Part shown: in pieces, positions 1-8,748 of the stretch | Numbering within the stretch: the first letter of the stretch is position 1 | How the letters are laid out: each line of letters opens with the position of its first letter | Source of the DNA: an uncultured Ruminiclostridium sp. | Lineage (GTDB): Bacteria; Bacillota; Clostridia; Oscillospirales; Ruminococcaceae | Length of the DNA stretch: 55,351 nucleotides | Assembly (NCBI GenBank): GCA_905235805.1 | Contig: CAJOMV010000023.1 | Coordinates: 1 to 55,351, forward strand | Direction of reading: 5' to 3' | Translations under genes and position numbers: made by a program | The notes under the pieces: generated by a model | What the model saw: only the letters and a program-made list of their open reading frames with translations | The model's database searches: none | Told to the model about the DNA's origin: nothing

Positions 1-9
1 GTAATACCA

Positions 10-186
10 TTACTTAAACTTACGCTTGCGTGCAGCTTCGGACTTTTTCTTACGCTTCACAGAAGGCTTTTCGTAATGTTCTCTTTTGCGAACTTCAGCA
101 AGCACGCCGTCTCTTGCGCACGAACGCTTGAAACGCTTTAACGCGGTGTCCAGCGACTCGTTTTTGCCAAGACGAATTTCTGCCAT
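10..186 (-). CDS. rpsU: 30S ribosomal protein S21
   Basis: A 58-residue basic protein beginning [20 protein letters not shown] and ending in a Lys/Arg-rich tail, which is the S21 pattern and the usual length. S21 is a late-assembling small-subunit protein that helps in mRNA binding. The start is fixed by GGGAGG ten bases upstream of the ATG. It has its own near-perfect promoter about 100 bases upstream, so it is probably transcribed apart from the rsfS operon behind it. Its downstream side lies outside the window. Confidence 0.95.
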   Translation of the reverse strand: MAEIRLGKNESLDTALKRFKRSCARDGVLAEVRKREHYEKPSVKRKKKSEAARKRKFK

Positions 187-282
187 TCCAATTTCCCTCC
201 CTTTGCCTTACGGTACAGGATAATATATCATAACTTTTCGTAATGATCGTAATAATGCGGGTAAAACTCAAACCCACAAGTC

Positions 283-311
283 ATTATACATTATATAACA
301 AATTTTGTCAA
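283..311 (-). promoter_or_regulatory. sigma-A promoter of rpsU
   Basis: On the minus strand there is TTGACA (306-311), a 17-base spacer and TATAAT (283-288), a perfect consensus. A 12-base palindrome, AAATGCGCATTT (327-338), lies just upstream of the -35. Confidence 0.85.
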
Positions 312-349
312 GTATTATTTGCTCGGAAATGCGCATTTTCGGCATATCA

Positions 350-376
350 AACAAAATATCGCCCGATTTTTCGGCG
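350..376 (-). terminator. weak terminator after rsfS
   Basis: A minus-strand hairpin with CGCCGA and TCGGGCG arms and an A4 loop (360-376) has one bulged base and is followed by ATATTTTGTT. It is the only terminator-like structure between rsfS and the rpsU promoter; the pairing is imperfect. Apart from this, the palindrome and the promoter, nothing else is visible in 187-431. Confidence 0.35.
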
Positions 377-431
377 CAGAAAGCACCCGGAAGGCTCAAA
401 AATGCCCTCTTTGTTGTGATATTCAACAAAT

Positions 432-788
432 TCAGTCCTCGAGAAACTCGCTGACATTTATTTCCTCGCCGTCGCTCCACAGCTTCTCGAGACCGTAGAA
501 CTCTCTTGTCTCGTTTAGGAAAACGTGCACCACCACGTCGATATAGTCGAGGGTTATCCAGTTAGTGCCCTGCTGATTGATAGAGCACTTCGGCTGAACG
601 CCCCTCTCGCCCATCTGATACTCGACCTCGTCCGCGAGAGCCTTCACCTGTGTTGAGCTGGTGCCCTCAGCGATCACGAAATAGTTCGCGAGTATCGTTA
701 TGTCTCCGATGCGGATCACGCGGATATTGCCGGCTTTCTTTGAGTCAAGAGCCTTTACCGCGACCTTTACTTCATCAATGTCCTTCAT
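432..788 (-). CDS. rsfS: ribosomal silencing factor RsfS
   Basis: A 118-residue DUF143/RsfS-Iojap family protein. RsfS binds L14 on the free 50S subunit and blocks subunit joining in slow growth. The sequence covers the whole family domain, from the helix with VKALDSKKAGNI through the YFVIAEG and WITLDYIDVVVHVF strands to a C-terminal LEKLWSDGEEI. Its start overlaps the yqeK stop by four bases. The order nadD-yqeK-rsfS is the classical Firmicutes one, which supports the call. It is the last gene of the long minus-strand operon. Confidence 0.95.
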   Translation of the reverse strand: MKDIDEVKVAVKALDSKKAGNIRVIRIGDITILANYFVIAEGTSSTQVKALADEVEYQMGERGVQPKCSINQQGTNWITLDYIDVVVHVFLNETREFYGLEKLWSDGEEINVSEFLED

Positions 789-1360
789 TTTTTCTCCTTG
801 ATACGTTTATCCATATAGTAGTTGAATGCTTCGACAGTGCAGACGGGTATCTTCTTGTCGTTAGCGCTTAAATTCCCCACCGACCACTTCAGCGCTCTGT
901 ACATTCCGTCATCGAGGTCTTTCAGCGCGTACGCCCTGTACTTCTCCACGTCGGGGAAATCCCTCTCCGCGGACACAAGGTCGCCGAGGTACACTATCTT
1001 CTCGAGCTTTGTCATAGCCGCGTGCGCCACGGTGTGGTAGCGTATCGCATTGCAGATATCGTCGTCCTCTATCCCGAGCGTATTCCTCACATAGTATGCC
1101 GCCGCGATGCCGTGCCATGTGCTCTTCGAGGCAAGCTCGGCGGGGTCGACGTAATACCCGCTCGACATCATTTCCTGCTTCTGTATCTCCGGGTCGGCTT
1201 CCTTCCGGCAGTCGTGCAGTATCCCCGCCACATACGCTTTCCGCGTGTCCTCGCCGAATATCTGCGCGAGCTTCACGCACATATCCGCCACGTTGCAGCT
1301 GTGGATATACCGCTTCTTGCCCATCATTCCCTTTATCAGAGCCTTGTAGTCCTCAGCCAC
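785..1360 (-). CDS. yqeK: HD-domain Ap4A hydrolase YqeK
   Basis: A 191-residue HD-superfamily protein matching YqeK, the symmetrical diadenosine tetraphosphate hydrolase of Gram-positive bacteria. Metal-site residues are visible: His20 (RYIHS), the His49-Asp50 pair (ILHDC), a WHGIAAAYYV segment and RYHTVAH followed by YLGD. It overlaps nadD by eight bases and rsfS by four. The activity is known from family members and inferred here; removal of Ap4A, a by-product of tRNA charging, fits the translation-linked neighbours. Confidence 0.9.
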   Translation of the reverse strand: MAEDYKALIKGMMGKKRYIHSCNVADMCVKLAQIFGEDTRKAYVAGILHDCRKEADPEIQKQEMMSSGYYVDPAELASKSTWHGIAAAYYVRNTLGIEDDDICNAIRYHTVAHAAMTKLEKIVYLGDLVSAERDFPDVEKYRAYALKDLDDGMYRALKWSVGNLSANDKKIPVCTVEAFNYYMDKRIKEKK

Positions 1361-1943
1361 GGTACAGACCTTCTTTCGCGATATATTCCGGCACTCCTTC
1401 CGGCAGAAGCCCTGTCACATCTTCCCCCGCGGCGAGTCTTTCCCGTATCTCCGTCGATGAGATGTCCGGGATATCGCAGTTGAGTACCTTCACTCTCCCG
1501 AGCTCGTTCGCGTACTCCTGCATATCGGTGTAGCTCAGAGCCCCCCGCGTTACCGCGACCACATGGCTTTCCTTCAGCACCGACTCATAGCGGTACCACG
1601 ATTCTATCGTGTACAGCTGGTCCCCGCCTATTATCAGATACAGCTCAGTTTTCGGCGGCAGTATCTCCTTCAGCGCTCTTATGGTATTTATGGTGTAGCT
1701 CACGCCGCCGAGCTTCTTTTCGATGTCGGAGACCGCAAAGCCTTCCATTCCCGCGAACGCGAGCTTCGTCATCTCAAATCTGTCCCTGAATGCCAGAGCG
1801 TCCCTCTGCTTGAACGGGGAGCTGAACGCCGGTATCACCAGCACCTCCGACAGTCTGCATTCCTTCTTCGCCTGCTCCGCCAGCGCGATATGCCCGATAT
1901 GCGGCGGGTCGAAGGTCCCGCCCAGAATACCTACCTTACTCAT
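1353..1943 (-). CDS. nadD: nicotinate-nucleotide adenylyltransferase
   Basis: NadD makes nicotinate adenine dinucleotide from NaMN and ATP in NAD synthesis. The N-terminal GGTFDPPHIGH (residues 8-18) is the nucleotidyltransferase HxGH signature and the C-terminal SSTEIRERL is the partner motif. I start at the ATG at 1943 (MSKVGILGG); the open frame continues ten residues further up (to 1973), but family proteins begin at the beta-strand before GGTFDP. The resulting 196 residues is a usual length. The start overlaps the yhbY end by eight bases, suggesting translational coupling. Confidence 0.95.
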   Translation of the reverse strand: MSKVGILGGTFDPPHIGHIALAEQAKKECRLSEVLVIPAFSSPFKQRDALAFRDRFEMTKLAFAGMEGFAVSDIEKKLGGVSYTINTIRALKEILPPKTELYLIIGGDQLYTIESWYRYESVLKESHVVAVTRGALSYTDMQEYANELGRVKVLNCDIPDISSTEIRERLAAGEDVTGLLPEGVPEYIAKEGLYRG

Positions 1944-2232
1944 CGACGAACACAACTCTCTTGTCGGGGTCACGGTTCTGTCTGTATATCACGAACTTTG
2001 TGCCTATCACCTGTATCGGCTCGGCGTTCAGCTTTTCGCACAGCTCACTGCACACCTCTCTGGGCGTGAGCTCGCAGGTCTCATGCACCTTGCCCTTTAT
2101 CATCTCTCTTGCCGAGAGTGCCTCGTCAGCCTGCTTCATGACCTCGTCGTTTATACCGTTCTTTCCGACGAGAAGTATAGTTTCGTAGCTGTTCGCGATC
2201 CCGCGCAGCTTTGCTCTCTGTTTTCCTGTCAT
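1936..2232 (-). CDS. yhbY: CRM-domain ribosome assembly RNA-binding protein YhbY
   Basis: A 98-residue protein that is a single CRS1-YhbY (CRM) domain, an RNA-binding fold of 50S assembly factors. It begins MTGKQRAKLRG, has the VGKNGI loop characteristic of the domain, and ends with GTKFVIYRQNRD. Linkage to nadD and rsfS is common in Firmicutes. The role is inferred from family; the domain identity is clear. Confidence 0.92.
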   Translation of the reverse strand: MTGKQRAKLRGIANSYETILLVGKNGINDEVMKQADEALSAREMIKGKVHETCELTPREVCSELCEKLNAEPIQVIGTKFVIYRQNRDPDKRVVFVDE

Positions 2233-2241
2233 ATTATCCCC

Positions 2242-2583
2242 TTACAGCTTTATAAATCTGCCGTTTCTGCCGTCGTCATCGTCGCCGTCCGCGTCATCTT
2301 CCTCATAATATCCGTCACCGCCGTCCTCGCCGTCATCATCTTCCCCGGAGTTGATACGGTTGTTGCTTGCTATCTTGTAGGTGACCTTTTTGCGCGGAGA
2401 CAGGAACATACCCAGCACGATACCCCCGAGCAGCGCCACGGCTATCTCGAGCGCAAACGTCTTCCTGCTCATGGTCACAGTCTCCTCCGAGCGCTTTTCG
2501 AGCTGTTCGGCTGTCTTTGTGAGCACAGCCGCGGCGTCCTTTATCTTCTTATTCGCTGCCGCGGCAACTATCATCTTGTTCAT
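2242..2583 (-). CDS. small membrane protein with acidic tail, unknown function
   Basis: Not recognised. The 113-residue protein has an Ala/Lys-rich N-terminal helix (1-40) and one hydrophobic segment around residues 46-62 (EIAVALLGGIVLGMFL). A positively charged stop-transfer follows (SPRKKVTYK), then an Asp/Glu/Gly-rich tail (80-106) and a basic end. By the positive-inside rule the acidic tail is probably cytoplasmic. It sits nine bases from yhbY and 15 from rdgB, inside the operon, so it is co-transcribed. Confidence 0.7.
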   Translation of the reverse strand: MNKMIVAAAANKKIKDAAAVLTKTAEQLEKRSEETVTMSRKTFALEIAVALLGGIVLGMFLSPRKKVTYKIASNNRINSGEDDDGEDGGDGYYEEDDADGDDDDGRNGRFIKL

Positions 2584-2598
2584 TGCGTTTCCCTCCGT

Positions 2599-3189
2599 TT
2601 ATCTGGTTTCTTCCGAAAGTATCTCCGTGAGCTGCTTCAGCGCGTTCGCGCGGTGGCTTATGCGGTTCTTTTCCTCGGCGGGCAGCATTGCCACGCTCGT
2701 ATCCTCGTCCACCATGAATATCGGGTCATAGCCGAAGCCGTTCTCACCCATCGGCTCCGTGCCTATGAAGCCCTCCATAGTTCCGCGTACACTGTACTCG
2801 GTGTCGTCGTCGAGAATGCAGTACATGGCGCACACGAACCGTGCCGTTCTCATGCTTTCGTCCACGCCGTCGAGCTCGTCGAGTATCTTCTGTATGCGCT
2901 GCTCGTCCGAGGCTCCCTCACCGGCGTATCTTGCCGAGTATATGCCCGGGGCGCCGTCGAGGAAATCCACCTCCAGTCCGCTGTCATCCGCGACAACGGG
3001 GCAGCGGCAGATATCGTACACCGCCTTCGCCTTGATGTGCGCGTTCTCCTCGAAGGTCTCGCCGTCCTCGGCCACATTGATATCTATTCCCGCGTCCCTG
3101 AGTGAAACGGGCTCGTAGCCGAGCGGTTCCAGCATCTGTTTTATCTCTCTTACCTTGCCCTGATTGTTAGTTGCGATTATAAGCTTCAT
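2599..3189 (-). CDS. rdgB: non-canonical purine NTP pyrophosphatase (RdgB/HAM1)
   Basis: A 196-residue enzyme that hydrolyses ITP, dITP and XTP to monophosphates, keeping deaminated purines out of nucleic acid. The ATNNQGK motif (6-12) is the substrate loop. A central DDSGLEVDFL followed by GAPGIYSARYAG carries the metal-binding acidic residues, and GFGYDPIF and SHRANAL complete the set. It ends two bases before the next gene on the transcript's upstream side (ftsY), consistent with tight co-transcription. Confidence 0.95.
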   Translation of the reverse strand: MKLIIATNNQGKVREIKQMLEPLGYEPVSLRDAGIDINVAEDGETFEENAHIKAKAVYDICRCPVVADDSGLEVDFLDGAPGIYSARYAGEGASDEQRIQKILDELDGVDESMRTARFVCAMYCILDDDTEYSVRGTMEGFIGTEPMGENGFGYDPIFMVDEDTSVAMLPAEEKNRISHRANALKQLTEILSEETR

Positions 3190-3191
3190 TG

Positions 3192-4178
3192 TTATTCGTT
3201 ATCCTCTTCGTTCCCGTCGTATTCTTCTTCGTCGTCTTCGCTGTCTTCTTCCTCGTCCCTGTCCTTCCCGTCGTCCGCGAACAGTATTTCCGCGTAATCC
3301 TCGGGAATGAAGTTCTGCAGGTCATCTATCTTCTCACCCACGCCGACAAGCTTTACGGGTATCTCCAGCTCGTCCTTTATCGGGAGGATTATGCCGCCCT
3401 TTGCGGTGCCGTCGAGCTTGGTGAGCACTATTCCCGTTATATCGCAGACCTCCTTGAACAGTCTCGCCTGATTGACGGCGTTCTGTCCGGTGGTCGAGTC
3501 GAGCACCAGCAGGGTCTCGAGTGTGCTGTCCGGGAGCTGCTGTCCGATTATCCTCGCTATCTTCCGGAGCTCCTCCATAAGGTTCTTCTTGTTGTGCAGC
3601 CTTCCTGCCGTATCTACGATGAGCACGTCGGCGCTCCTCGCTTTAGCCGCCGCGCAGGCGTCGAACACCACGGAAGCCGGGTCGCTGCCCTCTGCGCGCT
3701 TGATTATATCCACACCCGCCCTGTCTGTCCAGACATTCAGCTGGTCGATAGCCGCGGCTCTGAAGGTATCGGCAGCCGCCACAAGCACTTTCTTCCCGTC
3801 GTTTTTCAGGTTATAGGCGAGCTTTCCTATCGTTGTGGTCTTTCCCGCGCCGTTCACGCCGATAACGAGTATCACCGACGGCTTTGTCTCCAGCGCGAGG
3901 GAATTGTCTCCCCGCAGCATATCGGCGATTATCCCTTTGAGCAGCCCCTTTACCGCCGTCGTTTCGGTGGTGCCGGTGCGCTTCACCTCCGCGCGGAGCC
4001 GGTCGCAGATATTCTCCGCGGTCACTGCTCCGATGTCGGAGAGAATGAGCGTTTCCTCGAGCTCCTCGAAGAAATCCTCGTCTATCCTCGTGAATGAGTT
4101 CACCAGTGTATTGACTTTCGAGACGAAGCTGTCCTTCGTCTTTTTCAGTCCTTCTTTTAACTTGCTGAAAAATCCCAT
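3192..4178 (-). CDS. ftsY: signal recognition particle receptor FtsY
   Basis: A 328-residue SRP-type GTPase. It has the N domain (1-90), a P-loop GVNGAGKT (107-114), DTAGR, and LTKLDGTAKGG before the GIGE-like closing loop VGVGEKIDDL. With Ffh it docks ribosomes making membrane proteins onto the translocon. Two things are unusual: there is no long acidic A domain at the N-terminus, but the last ~32 residues are almost all Asp/Glu. It lies 12 bases behind smc, a common Firmicutes arrangement. Confidence 0.95.
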   Translation of the reverse strand: MGFFSKLKEGLKKTKDSFVSKVNTLVNSFTRIDEDFFEELEETLILSDIGAVTAENICDRLRAEVKRTGTTETTAVKGLLKGIIADMLRGDNSLALETKPSVILVIGVNGAGKTTTIGKLAYNLKNDGKKVLVAAADTFRAAAIDQLNVWTDRAGVDIIKRAEGSDPASVVFDACAAAKARSADVLIVDTAGRLHNKKNLMEELRKIARIIGQQLPDSTLETLLVLDSTTGQNAVNQARLFKEVCDITGIVLTKLDGTAKGGIILPIKDELEIPVKLVGVGEKIDDLQNFIPEDYAEILFADDGKDRDEEEDSEDDEEEYDGNEEDNE

Positions 4179-4190
4179 AATAAACTCCGT

Positions 4191-7100
4191 TTAATCAAGT
4201 TCAAGCTCCATTTCGTCGATGAGCTCCTGATGTATCAGCCGTGACACGCCCTTCTCCTGCATGAAAACGCCATACAGCACGTCGCAGCCTTCGATAGTGC
4301 CGCGGCGGTGGGTGATTATCATGAGCTGGGTGCTGGTGCAGAAGCGCTTGAGGTAGGTGACGTACTTGACGACATTTATCTCATCGAGCGCCGCGTCTAC
4401 CTCGTCGAGCATACAGAACGGCGTCGGTCGGTGCAGCAGTATCGCGAAGTATATCGTGATAGCCACCATGGTCTGTTCGCCGCCCGAGAGGGAGATCAGG
4501 TTCTTGATGAGCTTTCCGGGAGGCGCCGCGAATATCTCTATGCCGCTCTCGAGCACATTTTCGGGATCCATTAGCTCGAGATGCGCCTCACCGCCGCCGA
4601 ATACCTCCACGAAAATCTTGCTGAATTTCTCGTTGATGTCGTTGAAGCTCTGGAGGAACTGTGATTTGATGTCAGCGGTGAGCTTGGCTATCAGCTTTTC
4701 GAGCTCGCTCTTCGAATTCTCAACATCTGTGAGCTGCTTTGACAGCGCGTCGTATTGACGGCTTACCTCCTCATACTCATCTATCGCGGCGAAATTCACG
4801 TCCCCGAGTGCGGCGAGCTGTCTGTGCAGGCTCTGGAGCTCGCTGCGCGCGCTCGCGAGGTCTCCCTCGAGCGGCTTTGCCTGCTCTCTTGCCTCGCTGA
4901 CCGTCATCTCGTGCTTTTCCCACAGCGAGAGGACGAGCTTCTCCTTCTCCTTTTCCGAGGCGGCTTTGCGTTCCGTCGCGGCAGCGAGAGCATTGGAGAA
5001 CTTCATCTTATCGTTGTTCTTTTCGCGGACTTCCTTTGCTATCTCGTTGATACGGAGCTCGCAGGAGTTTTCCTTCGCGTTGAGCGCGTCTATCGCGTCT
5101 CTTGTGTCGCCGTACAGCTTGTTGGCTTCCTCTATATTCTGCTTTTCCTTCTCTATGTCGAGTTTGAGCAGCCCGGTGGAGGCGTTCACCTCCGCTATCT
5201 CGCGGTCGAACTTCTCCCCGCTTCCGGCAGCGGCTTCCTTGGCGCTCACCGCGTCGGCACGCTGTGATCCGAGAGCCTCCGCGTCCTTTTCAGCGGCTAT
5301 CCTCGCTCCGTTCAGCTCGGAGATCCTGTCCGACATCTCCGCACGGGCGTTCGAGGCGTTGTTCAGCTTCTCGTTCGCCGCCTTCAGCTTCGCTTCATTG
5401 GCTTCTATGAGCTTGCCGATCTCCGTGATATCGGAGTTAGCCTGCTTTATCAGCTCGTCCTGCTCGGCGGACAGCTTACGGCTCTTTGCTATGGCATTCT
5501 CGGCTTCGTCCTGCTGCTTTTCCGACTGGGCTATCAGGTCCTTAACACCCGCTATTTCGGCGGTGATGCGGGCTTCGTCCTGCTTCAGCTCACCGATGCG
5601 CTCGGTGAAGCCCTCTATCTCTATCTCCATTTTGCCGACCTCGGCAGCCAGTGCCGAATAGTCAGCCTGTGAGATCTTTATCTTCTCGGATATTTTCGCG
5701 ATATCCGCTTCGAGAGCGTCTATTTCCTGCTTACGGCTGATAATGCCGGCATTCTTGCTGTCTGCCGAACCGCCGGTCAGCGAGCCGCCCGCGTTGATTA
5801 TCTGCCCGTCGAGGGACACTATCCTGAACTTGTATCCGTACTTCTTGGCAATGCGGTTCGCGGAGTTCAGGTCGTCCGCTATCGCAGTCCTTCCGAGCAG
5901 TGAGCGTACTATCCCGCGGTACTGCTCGTCGCACCTTATCAGCTCCGAGGCTATCCCCTCGAACCCGTCCTCATTCTCTATGCCGGGCTGCTGAAGGGTG
6001 TTTCCCTTTATGGTATTTATCGGATAGAAGGTCGCTCGTCCGCCGTTGATCTCCTTCAGATAGTTTATGCAGCGCTTTGCCGTTTCATCGGTGTCCACGA
6101 CGATATTCTGCATAGCGTTCCCGAGCGCGGTCTCGACAGCGGCGGTATAGCGCTGCTCCACCGATATGATATCCGCTACGGTGCCGCGTATGCCGCTCAG
6201 TCGTCCGTTCTTCTTCGCGCTCATTATCGACTTTACGCTTGCGAAGTAGCCCACCATGCTCTTCTCGATGTCGGAGAGGGTGTCGAGGCGCTGTCTCTTG
6301 CCGTCGAAGCTGCGGCGCATCTGCTCATACGCGGAGCGGCTCTCGGTGAGCTTGGAATTCTTGTTCTCGTACAGCTTTTTATAGCCGCCGAGCTTGTTCT
6401 CCAGCTCGTCCTTCTCCTCGCTCAGCTTCTCGAGCTGCTCGTTTAAGCTCCTGCGTCTCGCGCGGTAGTTGTCGGCGTCACGGTCGCGCTCCTCTATGCT
6501 GCGCTTGTCGGCTTCGAGGCGTTCCGTGAGCTCCTGCTTCGTCTTTTCCGCCTGCTGGAGCGTCAGCTTCGCTTCTGTCTGCTTCGCGTACAGTGCCGAG
6601 GTCTCCATATCGAGAGCCCTGTACTCGTCGCCGAGCTCTTTTCCGCCCTCATCGGCGGTCTCGAGCTTTCTTTTCAGTGTCTCTATCTCCTCCGAGATGC
6701 TTTCCGCCTCTCTGCGCTTTGCGGCAGCTGCCTTCTCCAGTCCCGCGATACGGGCGGTGAGCTCCTCGGTGCTCTTGCCGGCTTCTTTTTTCTGCTGCTC
6801 TATATCTTTTATCTTCTGCTCGTTGTGCTTTATGTCGTTTTCGAGTATCGCGATACGCTTGTCAGCCTCCGCGACCGCGTCTCTCGCCGTAGCCGAGCTT
6901 TTCCTCAGCTCCTCAAGCTGCGCGGCGTACTGCGACTTTTTCAGGGATAAGCTCTCGCTCTCCTCGTCAAGCTCGCGGAGCTCCCTGTCGAAATGCTCGC
7001 ACTGCCCCTGATTTTCGAGGATCGTGTTCTCGATAACGGTCATTTCCTTGTCTATCCGCTCCAGCTCCGCGGTGGTGACGGATATCTCTATCACAGTCTC

Positions 7101-7763
7101 CTGCTCCTTGAGCTTGGTAGCCTTCATAGCCTTCTCAGACTGCCGCTTCAGCACCGGGACACGCTCCGCGAGCGATTCCTCGGTATTTTTCAGCAGCTTG
7201 TAGTTCGCGTCCGCTCTCGCAAGCTCGCGCTCCGCTTCCGCCTTCCTGTGCAGGAACTTGGAGACTCCCGCCGCCTCCTCGAATATCTCTCTGCGCTGTG
7301 AGCCCTTCGCGTTGACTATCTCCGCCACGCGTCCCTGTCCGATGATAGAGTAGCCCTCACGTCCGAGACCCGTGCCCATGAGAAGCTCCTGAATGTCTTT
7401 CAGGCGCACCTTCTCGCCGTTTATCAGGTACTCGCTGTCGCCGGTGCGGTAGAGCTTACGGGTGATCACTACCTCATCGGTATCGCGGCTGAGAGCCCTG
7501 TCGGTGTTGTCGATAGTGAGCGAGACTTTAGCAAAGCCCATCTGCTTGCGGGACACAGTACCGTGGAAGATAACGTCCTCCATCTTGTCCCCGCGCAGGG
7601 TCTTCGCGCCCTGTTCTCCCATTACCCAACGGAGCGCGTCGCTTATATTGCTTTTGCCGTTGCCGTTGCTTCCGACCACGGCGGTCATTTTCGTATCGAA
7701 ATTCAGCACTGTCTTGTCCGCGAAGGACTTGAAGCCCTGTATCTCAAGTGTCTTGAAGTGCAT
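4191..7763 (-). CDS. smc: chromosome segregation protein SMC
   Basis: A 1190-residue SMC ATPase of normal length. It has an N-terminal Walker A GSNGNGKS (31-38), a long coiled coil rich in Glu/Lys/Ala, a hinge at roughly 510-680 (GIRGTVADIISVE ... GGSLTGGSA), a second coiled coil, and a C-terminal signature LSGGEQ near 1093 followed by the Walker B MLDEVDAALDE. It acts with ScpA and ScpB to compact and resolve chromosomes. The start overlaps the radical SAM gene end by 20 bases. Confidence 0.97.
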   Translation of the reverse strand: MHFKTLEIQGFKSFADKTVLNFDTKMTAVVGSNGNGKSNISDALRWVMGEQGAKTLRGDKMEDVIFHGTVSRKQMGFAKVSLTIDNTDRALSRDTDEVVITRKLYRTGDSEYLINGEKVRLKDIQELLMGTGLGREGYSIIGQGRVAEIVNAKGSQRREIFEEAAGVSKFLHRKAEAERELARADANYKLLKNTEESLAERVPVLKRQSEKAMKATKLKEQETVIEISVTTAELERIDKEMTVIENTILENQGQCEHFDRELRELDEESESLSLKKSQYAAQLEELRKSSATARDAVAEADKRIAILENDIKHNEQKIKDIEQQKKEAGKSTEELTARIAGLEKAAAAKRREAESISEEIETLKRKLETADEGGKELGDEYRALDMETSALYAKQTEAKLTLQQAEKTKQELTERLEADKRSIEERDRDADNYRARRRSLNEQLEKLSEEKDELENKLGGYKKLYENKNSKLTESRSAYEQMRRSFDGKRQRLDTLSDIEKSMVGYFASVKSIMSAKKNGRLSGIRGTVADIISVEQRYTAAVETALGNAMQNIVVDTDETAKRCINYLKEINGGRATFYPINTIKGNTLQQPGIENEDGFEGIASELIRCDEQYRGIVRSLLGRTAIADDLNSANRIAKKYGYKFRIVSLDGQIINAGGSLTGGSADSKNAGIISRKQEIDALEADIAKISEKIKISQADYSALAAEVGKMEIEIEGFTERIGELKQDEARITAEIAGVKDLIAQSEKQQDEAENAIAKSRKLSAEQDELIKQANSDITEIGKLIEANEAKLKAANEKLNNASNARAEMSDRISELNGARIAAEKDAEALGSQRADAVSAKEAAAGSGEKFDREIAEVNASTGLLKLDIEKEKQNIEEANKLYGDTRDAIDALNAKENSCELRINEIAKEVREKNNDKMKFSNALAAATERKAASEKEKEKLVLSLWEKHEMTVSEAREQAKPLEGDLASARSELQSLHRQLAALGDVNFAAIDEYEEVSRQYDALSKQLTDVENSKSELEKLIAKLTADIKSQFLQSFNDINEKFSKIFVEVFGGGEAHLELMDPENVLESGIEIFAAPPGKLIKNLISLSGGEQTMVAITIYFAILLHRPTPFCMLDEVDAALDEINVVKYVTYLKRFCTSTQLMIITHRRGTIEGCDVLYGVFMQEKGVSRLIHQELIDEMELELD

Positions 7764-8748
7764 ATATCCTTAGTCTTGTTCCTTTTTCGTTCTCTGTTCT
7801 GAATGTAAACCCAAGCCTTTCGAGCTTTATCCTGTTTTCTTTCTTCTGCCCGATGACCTTGCTGATGTTCTTCGGGTCGGTGCAGACAACGAATCTGTGT
7901 CCGCCGAGCCGTTTCATTTCCGCGAGCATATCCTCATAGAATGACCTGCTCTCGGCTATTTCGCGCAGTGCGGGGTGATATACTCCGCCGAGTCTTTTCG
8001 CCTCTACCTCCGTGCTTGCGTGGAGCCCGAGCCGTATCACGGGAATACCCGCGCTGTCGAACAGCCGCAGCAGCTTCGCGCACAGCTCTACGGTCTCATC
8101 GAAGGTAAAGCTGCTGTATTCTCCCCGCCTGTACAGCTCCCCGAGCTTTGTCCCCTCGAGTATCACAGTGGGGTAGATACGCACGGTGTCGGCTTTCATG
8201 GCGATGAAGCGCTCCGCCGTGTCAACGCAGTATTCCGGCTTGTCGCCGTACAGTCCCGTCATCATCTGGAGCCCGAGGGAAAATCCCCGTTCTCTTATCA
8301 TAGCCGCGGCTCTCTCCACTTCCTCGGGGGAATGCCCCCGCTCGTTGAGCCGCAGCACCTTCGCGTTCATGCTCTGCGCCCCCAGCTCCACCGCCGTCAT
8401 TCCGTACTCCTCGAGGATATCCAGCACCTCCGCGTCTATGAAGTCCGGTCTGGTCGAGCAGCGTATCCCGTTGTACACGTCCGGGAATTTCCGCACGAAC
8501 GAGTGCGCCGCCTCAAGCAGCGAGCGCATATATCCCCGGTCGATGCCGGTGAAGCTCCCGCCGAAGAAGGCTATCTCCGCGCACATTCCATTCCTGCGGA
8601 GCGTATCGACCTGCCCCTTGAGCAGCTCCCTTACCTCGTCCGCGGACGGGGGAGCCTGCGTTCCGCTGATAGACCGCTGGTCGCAGAAGGTACACCTGTG
8701 CGGACAGCCGCTGAACGGCACGAACACCGATATATTAGTCTGTCTCAT
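7744..8748 (-). CDS. Elp3-like radical SAM protein
   Basis: A 334-residue radical SAM enzyme with the cluster ligands Cys15, Cys19 and Cys22 in GCPHRCTFCDQ. An AFFGGSFTG strand follows, then a TIM-barrel core resembling the radical SAM half of Elp3 (COG1243-like) without an acetyltransferase domain. Genes of this kind are often found beside rnc and smc in Clostridia, so a tRNA- or RNA-linked role is plausible. The substrate cannot be read from sequence. It overlaps rnc by 14 bases and smc by 20. Confidence 0.85.
   Translation of the reverse strand: MRQTNISVFVPFSGCPHRCTFCDQRSISGTQAPPSADEVRELLKGQVDTLRRNGMCAEIAFFGGSFTGIDRGYMRSLLEAAHSFVRKFPDVYNGIRCSTRPDFIDAEVLDILEEYGMTAVELGAQSMNAKVLRLNERGHSPEEVERAAAMIRERGFSLGLQMMTGLYGDKPEYCVDTAERFIAMKADTVRIYPTVILEGTKLGELYRRGEYSSFTFDETVELCAKLLRLFDSAGIPVIRLGLHASTEVEAKRLGGVYHPALREIAESRSFYEDMLAEMKRLGGHRFVVCTDPKNISKVIGQKKENRIKLERLGFTFRTENEKGTRLRIYALQDT

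Noticed and set aside
1723-3105. 460-codon open frame on the plus strand
   Set aside because: Runs antisense across nadD, yhbY, the small membrane protein and rdgB; composition is that of a shadow.
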